A DNA stretch of 64,000 nt from contig CM046850.1 in NCBI GenBank assembly GCA_025618425.1, forward strand, positions 31,275,044 through 31,339,043, read 5' to 3'. Positions 1 to 9,452 of the stretch are shown here, piece after piece. The notes beneath the pieces were generated by a model. The model searched no databases. It saw only the letters and a list, made by a program, of their open reading frames with translations, and was not told where the DNA came from. Numbering within the stretch: the first letter of the stretch is position 1; the number at the start of each line of letters is the position of its first letter. Both the position numbers and the translations under genes were made by a program. This DNA is from Heliocidaris tuberculata (lineage: Eukaryota; Echinodermata; Echinoidea; Camarodonta; Echinometridae).

Positions 1-225
1 TAGGTAGCTATGATAATAATGATAATAATAATAATAATGGTGGCTTCTTGTATAGCGCTCAGGTCCGTCACGCTGTGACGCTCATGACGCTCCAACATAT
101 ATACTACACTATATACTATATATGATATACTATAAATTGCGCCATCTTTGAGAAAAATATGTACATGTAGTTGTAGGTTTGGAAAAAGCAGTTGTTAACA
201 TTTGATATGTTTGCCTAATTCAATT

Positions 226-525
226 TTATAATTGAAATGTTTTGGAAAAGAGCAGGAATTGCTGCTCAATAAGTGGAATATTGTCATAGCAATCATCAAG
301 AGCTGATGATGGGTGTTTATACTCTTCTTGTTGTTCTCTGTTAGTGTTTTGAATGTAGTTTGTACTTCCTAAAGTTAGAATGGGCTGAATGTATGTTTTT
401 GAAGGAGTAGTTTGAAATATTTTTTGTAAATGTATGTATTCATAAGGATCAAAGGCTTTACCATTTCCATGCATTATTTTGTAGAACATCATATTTGTGT
501 TATTCACTTTAACATTATCTGTCAT
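226..525 (-). CDS. Hypothetical 99-residue reading frame or terminal exon
   Basis: An ATG-started frame of 99 residues ends in TAA at 226-228. Its composition is mixed and not low-complexity (for example KIMHGNGKAFDPYEYIHLQ), which is unusual for this AT-rich surrounding. A TTTCAG just upstream of the ATG on the minus strand could be a splice acceptor, so this could be the last exon of a gene lying to the right. I recognise no family and see no adjoining exon, and a chance open frame of this length is possible. Confidence 0.15.
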   Translation of the reverse strand: MTDNVKVNNTNMMFYKIMHGNGKAFDPYEYIHLQKIFQTTPSKTYIQPILTLGSTNYIQNTNREQQEEYKHPSSALDDCYDNIPLIEQQFLLFSKTFQL

Positions 526-1340
526 GTTACTGAAACTTTTTTAGCATTCGATGCTTGAAGATCATACAACTTATTATCACTTGTATGTGTTTGTGAAAAT
601 GTATTCTAGCTTGAAGTCACAATTCAAATTTTTTGGTTGGTAATGGTGTGTGTTTTCCTGTTGTTTTTTAATGGTTTAGATTTTAAAGATATTTTCATGC
701 CAATTTTGGGTCATTGTAACACTTATCAATAAACAGATTTGTCATCAGTATCTCATTGTCTTTTGAAGGAAACAGTCCTACACAGTTTCTTCTAGTTCAG
801 GGGATAATTGTTAGATATACATACATGTATTCCTTATTCCTGGTAATATCCTCCTCAATATTCTATCTAAATTTGTAATGTCATTGATCCAAATTACTTT
901 CTTTCTATTCATTATCATTTTTAATATGGTATATTAACTTCTATCAATCTTAAGAATCTGTTCATATTCTTTCCCTTCTCTCTCTCGCACTTTAATCTCG
1001 GACTTCAATCTCGGACTTCAACATGTTGTCTTATCATCTAGATGTATCTTCTACTTCAAAAATAAAAATGGAAATCAAGATCTCCAATCTTGTGAGTTAA
1101 ATAGAAAATATATTAACGTGATATATTTACTGCTTGAAAAATGATGAAAGTTTTTGTTTTAATCAAGATCATCATAATGTCCATGTGTTATGTCCAAATA
1201 AAGTTTAAGAATTACAAATGATTGACTTGGTTTGATATATTTCTATTCACTTGTCTCTTATTTCAAGGGCTGTTACCACAAATAATTTGATCCAAAGAGT
1301 ACCTTTATAACATGAATTAAATTATCAATACACATAATCG

Positions 1341-1461
1341 TCTGTTGAGAGCCAGAAGGGCGTTAACTCTCTAAAAATATATGAGTTAACACCCTTCTAG
1401 CTCTCAACAGATGATATAATAAAAACTGTTGAGAGCCAGAAGGGCTCTAAGCTCTAACTCA
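1341..1461. repeat. Foldback hairpin repeat with a third partial arm
   Basis: The arms at 1341-1368 and 1384-1411 are imperfect inverted copies (CTGTTGAGAGCCAGAAGGG against CCCTTCTAGCTCTCAACAG) separated by a short AT loop. A third arm in the first orientation follows at 1426-1461. The structure is typical of a small foldback or MITE remnant. Confidence 0.6.
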
Positions 1462-1582
1462 CTTATATTTAAGTATAGTTAATGCACTTCTTGCTTCTCA
1501 ACCAGGAAAAGCCCTTATCCATAAGTGTTCAAGAGTCACACTAGATACAATTTTTATTTTATTTCAAAAGAGCTTATTATAA

Positions 1583-1738
1583 TCAGGGGCAGATCCAGGG
1601 GGAGGCAGAATTTGTCGCGGCCCCCTTTTGAAACCCAACTGGCATACCTTAAGTACACAATAAAAAAATTGCCTCCTTAATTGTGTACTTTTCCGGCTCT
1701 GTGCCCCCACATTTACAAAATCCTGGATCCGTCCCTGT
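1583..1738. mobile_element. MITE with CAGGGGC-type inverted ends
   Basis: The left end at about 1584 (CAGGGGCAGATCCAGG) is mirrored by the right end at 1722-1738 (CCTGGATCCGTCCCTG). The interior has a second inverted pair around AATTGTGTACTT. The CAGGGG start resembles hAT-type ends, but I could not see an 8-bp target duplication, so the superfamily is inferred. Confidence 0.5.
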
Positions 1739-2936
1739 TAATTGTTACAAATTAATGTTCCTCTATATTTAATCCATAGTTACAAGAAAATATGCAGTCA
1801 ATACTTGAGACTGATAGAATTTTTTCAAAATATTTTCGTAAAGCAAAGCAAAAACAGACAAAAAAAAGGGGGGTGGGACAGAAAAAGAAAAAAAAAAAAC
1901 CCAGTAAAATTGGTGATCAAGGGAGTGATGAAATATGTATTCTTTTAAGAAACTAAGGTTCACTTGATCTCAAGTTTATGAGAGAATAAAATGATCCAAA
2001 AATGCACACAAATAGTTAAAATATACTGGGGGCCTTTTATTTTTCCTTGCGACAAATTAAATAAGACATGATGGCAAACGGTGGTTGTCCACAGGGAACA
2101 GAGGTCCTATATTAAGCAGCGCCACCTCTTGACAAATACCTTCAGAGAAAAGTTGGTTCATTTTGAAGTTGTGACAAGCTGAGTGTATAATATACTCTTT
2201 TTTCTTTTTTTTTACAATTAAGAAAATTTTTAGAGCCTGCTTTGTTTCCCCCGCACAGGCGACATCGGGGTCTGCGTCTCTTGCACTCTCTCGAGCTGTC
2301 ACCCCTTCGCTCTCTCTCTCTCTCTCCCCCCTTTTCTTTTCTTTTTTTTTTTTAACCCTCTTTATTCCTCTCTCTCTTTCTTCCTCCCCTTTCCCGGATC
2401 CTTCTTTACTCTTTTCTTTTCCTTCTCTCTTGTTTTTTTTTTTCCGCCCTCGGCCGTTCATGGCCCCTGTGGATCCACCTAAGCGTCATTACTACATGCT
2501 AGGCAGAGACATGCAAAGACACGAAGGAATCAATATCTTGGAGATAAACTGGTTGATTTATGCATCACTAATCATGCAGGAACCTGATATTATTGTGAGC
2601 CTAACTCGTGACCGAGTTTCAAATTAGTATTAGTCAAATTATAGTGAATTTCTGATAGGTCTGATCACCCTATTTCTCTTCCAACTGACTAAAGAAACAA
2701 TGACCTTTCTGAACAAGAAGAATTCCATATCATAAAAGAATAGGTTGGTTATATTTTGGAGTAAATTTATGAGGGCGGGTCAGGAACGACCCCGTTTCAG
2801 CCTCGCTACTTAAAAAAATAAAATGAAGACATATCACCCCCCAAATACCTCCCAATTAAAGAAGTCGGGGCTCTCGTGAAAATTTGTACTCGATAATGTT
2901 GTGTTGATGATGGTTGATAATGCATGGAAATAATCG

Positions 2937-3190
2937 ATCGTGATGGTGGTGGTGGTGGTAGTGGTGGTGATGGTGATGATGATGATGAATGATGGAGAGG
3001 AAGGGCGGAAGTGAAGAACTTAGGAAAAGGAGCCGAGGAGGAGGGAATGGAGGTTAGAGCCAGCCTTGTTGACATGGTATAGTGATGATGATCATCATCA
3101 TGATCGTCATCCTCACCGTTGATGGCAATGATGATTGTGGTGATGGTGTTGTTGATGATGATGATGATGAGTGTGATGATGATAGTGCTA
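2937..3190. repeat. Degenerate (GATGGT)n/(GAT)n simple repeat
   Basis: This is a simple repeat of GAT and GGT triplets broken by a short unique stretch around 3000-3070. A CT-rich low-complexity tract lies nearby at about 2290-2450. No gene is supported in 1740-3600. Confidence 0.6.
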
Positions 3191-3627
3191 GTGGTTTTAA
3201 TGTTAAATAGAAATTGCTTATGGTTGTGTCAATAAAAATAGTGTCATCGGGGCGCGGAGAAGATCAACGAAGAAGCGCCATGCAACGGTACCGTAGTCAT
3301 TTTTATGAAGTTGTTGCCGTCAGCTTTGATGGTGATAAGAAAAAGTAGATATCATAGATCAGTCAAAAAGTGGAAATGGTGTAGTAGTAGAAAAAAAAAT
3401 CGAACCATGATGTGCTATCTTTCTGATTTCTCGGTCTATCCGGACATCAAACTGGGATCAAACTTTCACTGTCGACTTCACTCAAAATCAAAACAAACTT
3501 AACTCGGTCTGAATTAAACGACTAAGATTCACATCCATTTACTAGTATTTCTCGCCTGTCTTGCCACAGCAACCGAGTCAGAAGGAAAGTGTTCAGTTTT
3601 CAAGTATTCTAAAAGCATAATAGCTAA

Positions 3628-3710
3628 ATGATGACACATGAATCTGCCTTCGATATTAGCCACGATTTATCCAGTTCAAGAAATGCTGATGATGAATTTA
3701 GCAACATAAG
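3628..3710 (+). CDS. Candidate first coding exon of unknown gene
   Basis: Two tandem ATGs follow an in-frame TAA. They open a 27-codon frame (MMTHESAFDISHDLSSSRNA...) that ends exactly at a good donor, AG|GTAAGA (3711). The donor leaves phase 2. The first coding exon of the angiomotin gene (exon 1, 18999-20056) also ends in phase 2, so this exon could in principle splice to 37851 as an alternative start. That link is only a phase match, expected one time in three. A further frame starting at ATG 3726 (60 codons, higher GC) lies just downstream. No family is recognised. Confidence 0.2.
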
Positions 3711-4138
3711 GTAAGATTGAAAACAATGGAAGTATATGATGATGGAAAGGAAAACCGACGAATCGCATCGCCAGCGGAGCTTGCTGCACCAGGGCGCCAA
3801 GCTTCAAGCGAGCCAGACAACCGACGCTATGCTCCTGCACAACGCGCGAGACCAAAAGTGGGATCGAATCAGCAAGGACAAGGCGTTTTGTATTGTCCCA
3901 TGTACTGAGATTGGTGTTGTAATATCTGTTGTGTTGTTTTCTTCTCTTTTTCACTCAGGCTGCGGGAATTAACATGATTAAGCGAACCGTGTTCCTTTTT
4001 ACTGTTTTGTTGTTTACACTGCTTTTGTTTTAAGAATATTTTCTCTAGTCTAAAGACTTCAGTCATCATTGCATGTCATTCAAATTTCAATGATTCAGAT
4101 TTAACAAGTTAGATCTTCAGATGATAAGCTTGTATGAT

Positions 4139-4590
4139 GGGGGGACCTAAAGCTACGCACTTTGTTTCCAGCGGCTAAAAGGTCATCTTTTCAATGATTA
4201 ATGTGAATTTCTTTCATATATCTTGGTTCTACATACTGTTAAATAAAATCCCTGAGAAAATTACGACGGACAAATATCAATATCATTAATTTTCAAGTCG
4301 ATGTCGATACCCATGTCGAATTTGGTCGAAAAAATGAAAGGGTCCTAAAGCTACGCACATGTAATAAATGAATGCAAATCTTGATTTTGAAGCTGACTAA
4401 TGCGAATTTCACCACGATTTCAAAATAGTGATAATATCACCAAAATGAAGGAAAATTACTCATTCTTTTTGGCGAACGTAAATGATAATCTCGCTGCTCA
4501 GTCACACCAGAAGTTTGGAGCATTGAACGCGTCGTATTGCGCGTATTTGCGGGGTGCGTAGCTTTAGGACCTGCGTAGCTTTAGGACCCC
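4139..4590. mobile_element. MITE with doubled GGTCCTAAAGCTACGCA ends
   Basis: The motif GG(A/T)CCTAAAGCTACGCA occurs four times: in plus orientation at 4143-4160 and 4340-4358, and inverted at 4554-4571 and 4572-4590. The two right-hand copies are directly adjacent. The arrangement is an AT-rich foldback element with duplicated end motifs and no coding capacity. Confidence 0.6.
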
Positions 4591-5206
4591 TGACCATACA
4601 TGTTGTACACTTAGATCTATACATGTACAAGCTTATCTGAAGATAACCTTGTACTCCAGACTAGCTTTTATGGGTAAATAGGCTCCAATAGCTTTTGTAT
4701 GTATCAGCAGGCCTTTTTCCAGGGTAGGCCTAGATCATTCATACATGAGAGGAAAATAATTATTTAAAATTTCACTTTCAATTCTGAATCCCCAAATTTG
4801 TGGCACAGTAAGAGTTGAAGAGTCCCTGAATCAGGTAATTTAGCAAATTAAGAAAATTAAAGCTTTCTTAAAGCAATTTTGTTGTCTGTTTTTGACTGCT
4901 GCAACAGTGAATGTTGGACACAGTCCCACATAGGCAAGGGCCCATGACTGCATTTGTACATGTTTATAAGTGATCTAGATCATAGATCTAACTTAGTGTT
5001 GCCCCAACAAACTGCCGATTCTGTAAAAAATAAAAAAGATAAATCTAACTTGTTGATATTTTTTTCAATTTTGGTAGATCTACTCTGTGACTGCTTTTAG
5101 TTTTTCAAGACGAAAATATAAAGTGTGTGGCTGCTGTTGATATATTATTGTCTACAAATTTTAGTGTCTCGATTTATGTGTAAGTTTGTCACTTTTATTT
5201 TAGATC

Positions 5207-5630
5207 TGTTGCGATCGCCGAGGTATTATTGGTCTCTTACCAATAATCGTCGTCGAACACGTCGTAGTCGTCGCTCAGCAGTATGCTCCGGTATGTCACT
5301 ATGTCGATCTCGGTGTTTTCTCATCAATCGTCTTGTCTCGTTCTTGGTTCTGTTCACATCTTGTTCTGTTTTCCTGTACTGCTCCCTGGGCCGGGCGTAC
5401 GTAATTGTACGCGCCGTGCGCTATTGTGCGCACACACACTCGGGCGAGGGGTGCTGATTATCAGAGCTATACATGCTCCTTCAATTAGCGCTGCTGATTA
5501 TCAAATAGCGCCCCCTGGCGCCCAGAGTTGCATATACTTGGTCGAGGGTAGTCATTGTCGAGGGGCGCTCAATTATACTTAGCGCCCACTCGCGCCCTGA
5601 GCTACATGTGCGGGGGGCATTTTCACTTCA
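5207..5630 (-). repeat. 3' LTR of the element (left copy)
   Basis: This is the left direct repeat. It contains a perfect 9-bp inverted repeat (ATTATTGGT/ACCAATAAT) near 5223-5245 and a CTCF-like core (AGCGCCCCCTGGCGCCC, 5507-5523). It lacks a 5-bp insertion present in the right LTR. Confidence 0.85.
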
Positions 5631-5642
5631 CACCTCCCGACC
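5631..5642 (-). other. Probable polypurine tract
   Basis: On the minus strand the sequence GTCGGGAGGTG abuts the 3' LTR start TGAAGTG. A short purine-rich tract in this position primes plus-strand synthesis in LTR elements. Confidence 0.5.
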
Positions 5643-6756
5643 AACAAGATTTATGCCCATAAATCTAAAATGTCCAGAACATTAAAATTTTAATGTAATG
5701 CCCAAGCCCTACGCTATAGAAAGGGGGCGAATCTGCATTACATATTTATTTCATAGGAGAAATAAATCTATATTGCATTATATGTGTCATATGTCACTGG
5801 AAATTATTTTCCGTCAGAACAAACAAAAAATTGCATATACAGACGCTGATGGAATCACTAAGTTCTCATTTTACATGTACCTCTTCACAATGATTCACAA
5901 ATAATATGAAAAGGAATAATGGCCCATGAATTTACATATTATTTACCTATTTACATCATCGCAGGCCATTCTTGCATAACAATATATAATTTATTTCTGG
6001 TCTTTGGGGAGTTGCTTACAGGGCCAACTCTGATGAGCATCCTTCCACTGGTCGAAGGTATAATCTGGACAATCCGGCTCAGTACGTCGAGCAGACTTCT
6101 CAGTCTGAAGCAGACCTAGTCCACTCATATACATGGAAGGGCCACCGGCTGAAACCTGTAAAACCCCGAAAGGCGCCAAGGAAATACTGTTATGTATATT
6201 GCACCTGAAAGAAAGCATAAGTCTGAAACAGCCTAAACCCGGCTTGCCCTAAGCCATAAGCCATAATCTACAAATACTCTCTACTTTGGGGGTGAAGGCT
6301 GACATTAAAAAAAATTACCATTACCTGATTACCTAATTACCCTTATTTCAGTTAAAATATTTCAACAGAGTTACAAACAGAAAGGGATCAATCACTGCTC
6401 TGGGGGTGGGGGCGGGATGAATTCCGCCTCTCCGCCACTCACAGTTTGAATCTTAGTAATTACCCGGCATGGTTATGGATTTTCCTTTCTATGGACACCC
6501 ACCACAGGGAAGACACTCTGGCTCGATGCCCAGACGGTAATGTTCACATAAAAATCACTGTCGGGCATGCGAGATACATCCAAGTTCCGATGTTTTTTCT
6601 CCCGGGTCGGTGTTAAGCCGTCATTGTCTACAATATAAGCCCACGCATTAAAAGGTCAGAGTGAAACGACTTTGTAAACAACACACTCAAGAAGAGATGG
6701 AATGTGTATTCTTGACCAACAAAGATGTCCATCTGCTTCGTGTGTCGGATGCTCTA
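5643..6756 (-). other. Non-coding remainder of the LTR element
   Basis: About 1.1 kb lies between the truncated -1 frame and the 3' LTR. A 75-residue minus frame at 5991-6218 (CPDYTFDQWKDAHQSW) might be a remnant of deleted coding sequence, but no pol or env motif is recognisable. Confidence 0.4.
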
Positions 6757-7209
6757 CTAAAGTCGTAAATGGGGGCCATATTCGTCAGGAGTCCGGTGAT
6801 CCATCATAATGATAGGTGGGGGCCATGGGGGCGTCAACCAGTGACAGGGTAGAGAGGGAGGACGTCCAGCACTAATGGGTTGGGAGATATTCGCCTCCCT
6901 TGACTCATTAGGAGTTCCCTCCCGTGATGTTCCTGCCAGGGTGTTCAAAGCGACACCTGCTCCGTTGCCCTTCTGACCTACCTCTGAAGCTGGGTTTCCC
7001 TCTGGTGAGAGTGAGGTTGGCGAAGGGCCGGGATTTGCCTCGGGGTAGGGTGAAGAGGGGCCTATGTCTACTTGGATCGGGGATGGCCCTCTTCCTCTCC
7101 CGATCCCCAGTCGTTTCCCGCATCTTCGCACATGAAGGACACTGACTTTCCAGTTTTGGCCTCCTGGCATTCCCGTATAAAATGCCCAAGCTTGCCACAC
7201 CCGTAACAC
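6757..7209 (-). pseudogene. Truncated -1 frame (pro-pol linker remnant)
   Basis: This open frame overlaps the end of gag in the -1 phase. After the frameshift at 7113-7119 it would add about 119 residues beginning RLGIGRGRGPSPIQVD. It is rich in Pro, Gly and Ser and stops at 6757. It has no DTG/DSG protease motif and no reverse transcriptase motif. It looks like the linker that normally joins gag to protease-polymerase, with everything beyond deleted. An antisense or chance origin is less likely given the intact frameshift signal. Confidence 0.6.
7052..7119 (-). promoter_or_regulatory. -1 ribosomal frameshift signal with pseudoknot
   Basis: On the minus strand the heptamer G GGA AAC (7119-7113) is in the correct gag phase, with GGA and AAC as zero-frame codons. 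A 6-nt spacer (GACTGG) is followed by stem 1, GGATCGGG (7106-7099) with CCCGATCC (7081-7074). The loop segment GAAGAGGG (7094-7087) is perfectly complementary to CCCTCTTC (7059-7052), forming stem 2. The gag stop codon (7070-7068) lies inside the pseudoknot. Position, phase, spacing and both stems match known retroviral signals. Confidence 0.8.
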
Positions 7210-9452
7210 AGATTGCTCCTACTCGGTGAGGATTTTCCCCGGGCCGGGGAGCCTCTGGCTCGGGCGGGGGAGGCTCGAGTTCTTACTGCCTCAGTCAGCC
7301 CTTGGAGGGATCCCTTCAATCCCTGCACAGTAGACTGTAAGGTCTCTATCTGTGCAAATGACGCGGTCAGACCTTGGACAGTGGTTTTTAGGGAATCCAG
7401 ATGTTTGAGTGCTAAATCCATCTTTCCCTCCAGTACCGACACGCGTTTATCTAGTGACCCTTTCGCTGGTGTGGGAGAGGGCGCTTCTACTTTATGCACA
7501 GTCATTTCTGGGCGAGCTTCCTCAGCAAGAGAAGTCTGTTTGATTTCTTTCCGGAGCTTCCCAAATATGGCTCTATGTGTGTGCTGGAACCACTTGAAAA
7601 GGTCTACTGCCTCTTCAAGGGTTCGCGGACGAGAGTTTAATACATGCTGTCCTGCATCTTTGTCCCAGGTACCCTGGCAAAAACGCATTACAACTTGCTT
7701 TTGTACATAGCCCTCTGGCAGGTCCGGGAAGGCCTGAGAGGCTAGTGACATTAAGCGATCCGCCCATTGCACGACAGATTCATCGGGGGCTTGACGCGCA
7801 AAAGTGAAGTGCATTTGCGTCACTTCCGGTAACTCTCGCATAGTGAAGCGCTTCTCCAGTTTATTGACCAACGCCTGATATACGATGTGCGGTTCACGTT
7901 CTAGTATTACCGCCATGTATTTACCCGCCTCACCATCTAGGGTCCAGCATAAATAATTTCTACGTTGGTTAGAGTCCCACTTACTTTCATCGGCAAAAAG
8001 TTCAAATTTGGCAATAAAAGCTTGCCAGCTACCCGTACCATCAAATGCAATGGTCTTAGGGAGAGCAACGGGTCTGGGAGTTGACCCTTCACCCCTACCT
8101 GATCTAGCAGAGGGGGGTACATCCTCCACAAAGTTCGATGAATAGTTGGGGGCTTCATTATACCCATATGAGGGGGCTTGATTTAAGTGGGATGGGGCTC
8201 TCACCACTGGAGGTGGTGATGCGAATGCCACCGACCGCTTGTCCTCACGACTATCTCGCCTAGAAGATACGTTGGTGTATCGGTCACGCCTTGAGTGTCG
8301 TACAGGTGAAGGGGATCGAGTCTCCCACGATCGATGACCATAATATGACCTTCGAGGGGGTGCTTCGCGATACCTATCGTCATCACGTGTACGGCGCGAG
8401 AGGGACTCATAACGAGTACCTCGAGATTGGCGTGGAGGAGATTCATTACGATCACTCCTATAACATCGAGGGGGAGAATCCAAATATCGTTCCCGTCTCG
8501 ACGGGGAGGGAGATTCGTAATATCGCTCCCTTCTAGCCCGGCGGGGAGAATCATAATATCGCTCCCTTCTAAACCGGTGGGGAGAATCATAATCACGGTC
8601 GTCTCTAGCTTGGTGTTTGGAGCTATATCGTCTTCTAGGAGAAATTGATTTATACTCTCCCCGACTGCGATACTCGGGTGAGTGATCATAACGATCCCTT
8701 CGGTCATCGTATCCTCTTTTCAAGTCATAGTCACGACCTCTCCCATTGCGGGAAGAACTGCGGTCATGCCGTGACCTATGAGGAGAATCGACATTGCGAT
8801 CTTCTACTGGCCTCCTATGATGCTGCCCTTCACCTCCAGTCCTCTGAGAACAATCTGAGCTGAATTCTGCTTGTCGGGAAGGGGGGCGATTGTCTTCCGC
8901 TCGACGACGGGGAGATTCCCGATAATGATCGTGTCGGGATCTTTGTGGAGATCGTTGTTGACCATCTCTAATCTTGTTGTCAGGATTAGGGGTCAATTTG
9001 TCGTCAGAGTTTGTGATCGCCGAAGCACCCTCAGTTTTAGAAGGGGGGTGCGCTGTTTTCTTTCTTACCGACTTTTCACTTGTAGATGCCGGAGGGGGGT
9101 ATTTTTCATAGGGGTACGGCGGTGGGTGATTCGACTGTTGAAAGTCGGCAGTGTGCGGCACCTTTTCTAGTTTGGGGGGTGAGCTGTGTTCCTTCTCGGA
9201 AGAGTTGGAGGCTTCACCCTCTCCAGTTGGTGACCGCGACTTACTAATTTTGTGAGCCCCTTCAAATGGTGAAAAATCAAAATATTTGACTAATTCCGCA
9301 ACATTCTTAATACCAGGAATGGATGAAAGAAGGTTCGGAGAGATGTCGCAGCCCTCGCGCAAAGTGAGAATGCGTTCGGCCAAGGTATTTCCTATACCTG
9401 GTACCTGCTTAAGCTCACTGACATCACATGTGTTAATGAGAACCTTTGCCAT
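7068..9452 (-). CDS. gag: Gag polyprotein with HhH, RS-rich, capsid-like and CCHC parts
   Basis: This is an uninterrupted 794-codon frame. I chose the ATG at 9452 because it has A at -3 and G at +4. An upstream extension lacks an ATG. Residues about 11-57 hold two helix-hairpin-helix-like motifs (VPGIGNTLAERI and IPGIKNVAELV). Residues about 170-430 are rich in Arg, Ser, Asp and Tyr, with short tandem units such as RRERYYDSPRR. Residues about 463-632 resemble a Ty3/gypsy capsid (FDGTGSWQAFIAKFE, RNYLCWTLDGEA, WADRLMSLASQAFP). A short coiled coil at about 667-725 follows, then a CCHC zinc knuckle CYGCGKLGHFIREC at 749-762. Gag packages element RNA. The HhH and RS parts are unusual additions. 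The end of the gene overlaps the next frame in the -1 phase. Confidence 0.85.
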   Translation of the reverse strand: MAKVLINTCDVSELKQVPGIGNTLAERILTLREGCDISPNLLSSIPGIKNVAELVKYFDFSPFEGAHKISKSRSPTGEGEASNSSEKEHSSPPKLEKVPHTADFQQSNHPPPYPYEKYPPPASTSEKSVRKKTAHPPSKTEGASAITNSDDKLTPNPDNKIRDGQQRSPQRSRHDHYRESPRRRAEDNRPPSRQAEFSSDCSQRTGGEGQHHRRPVEDRNVDSPHRSRHDRSSSRNGRGRDYDLKRGYDDRRDRYDHSPEYRSRGEYKSISPRRRYSSKHQARDDRDYDSPHRFRRERYYDSPRRARRERYYESPSPSRRERYLDSPPRCYRSDRNESPPRQSRGTRYESLSRRTRDDDRYREAPPRRSYYGHRSWETRSPSPVRHSRRDRYTNVSSRRDSREDKRSVAFASPPPVVRAPSHLNQAPSYGYNEAPNYSSNFVEDVPPSARSGRGEGSTPRPVALPKTIAFDGTGSWQAFIAKFELFADESKWDSNQRRNYLCWTLDGEAGKYMAVILEREPHIVYQALVNKLEKRFTMRELPEVTQMHFTFARQAPDESVVQWADRLMSLASQAFPDLPEGYVQKQVVMRFCQGTWDKDAGQHVLNSRPRTLEEAVDLFKWFQHTHRAIFGKLRKEIKQTSLAEEARPEMTVHKVEAPSPTPAKGSLDKRVSVLEGKMDLALKHLDSLKTTVQGLTASFAQIETLQSTVQGLKGSLQGLTEAVRTRASPARARGSPARGKSSPSRSNLCYGCGKLGHFIRECQEAKTGKSVSFMCEDAGNDWGSGEEEGHPRSK

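Noticed and set aside
8201..9170. Several open frames antisense or out of frame within gag
   Set aside because: They are by-products of the Arg/Ser-rich tandem repeats of the gag gene.
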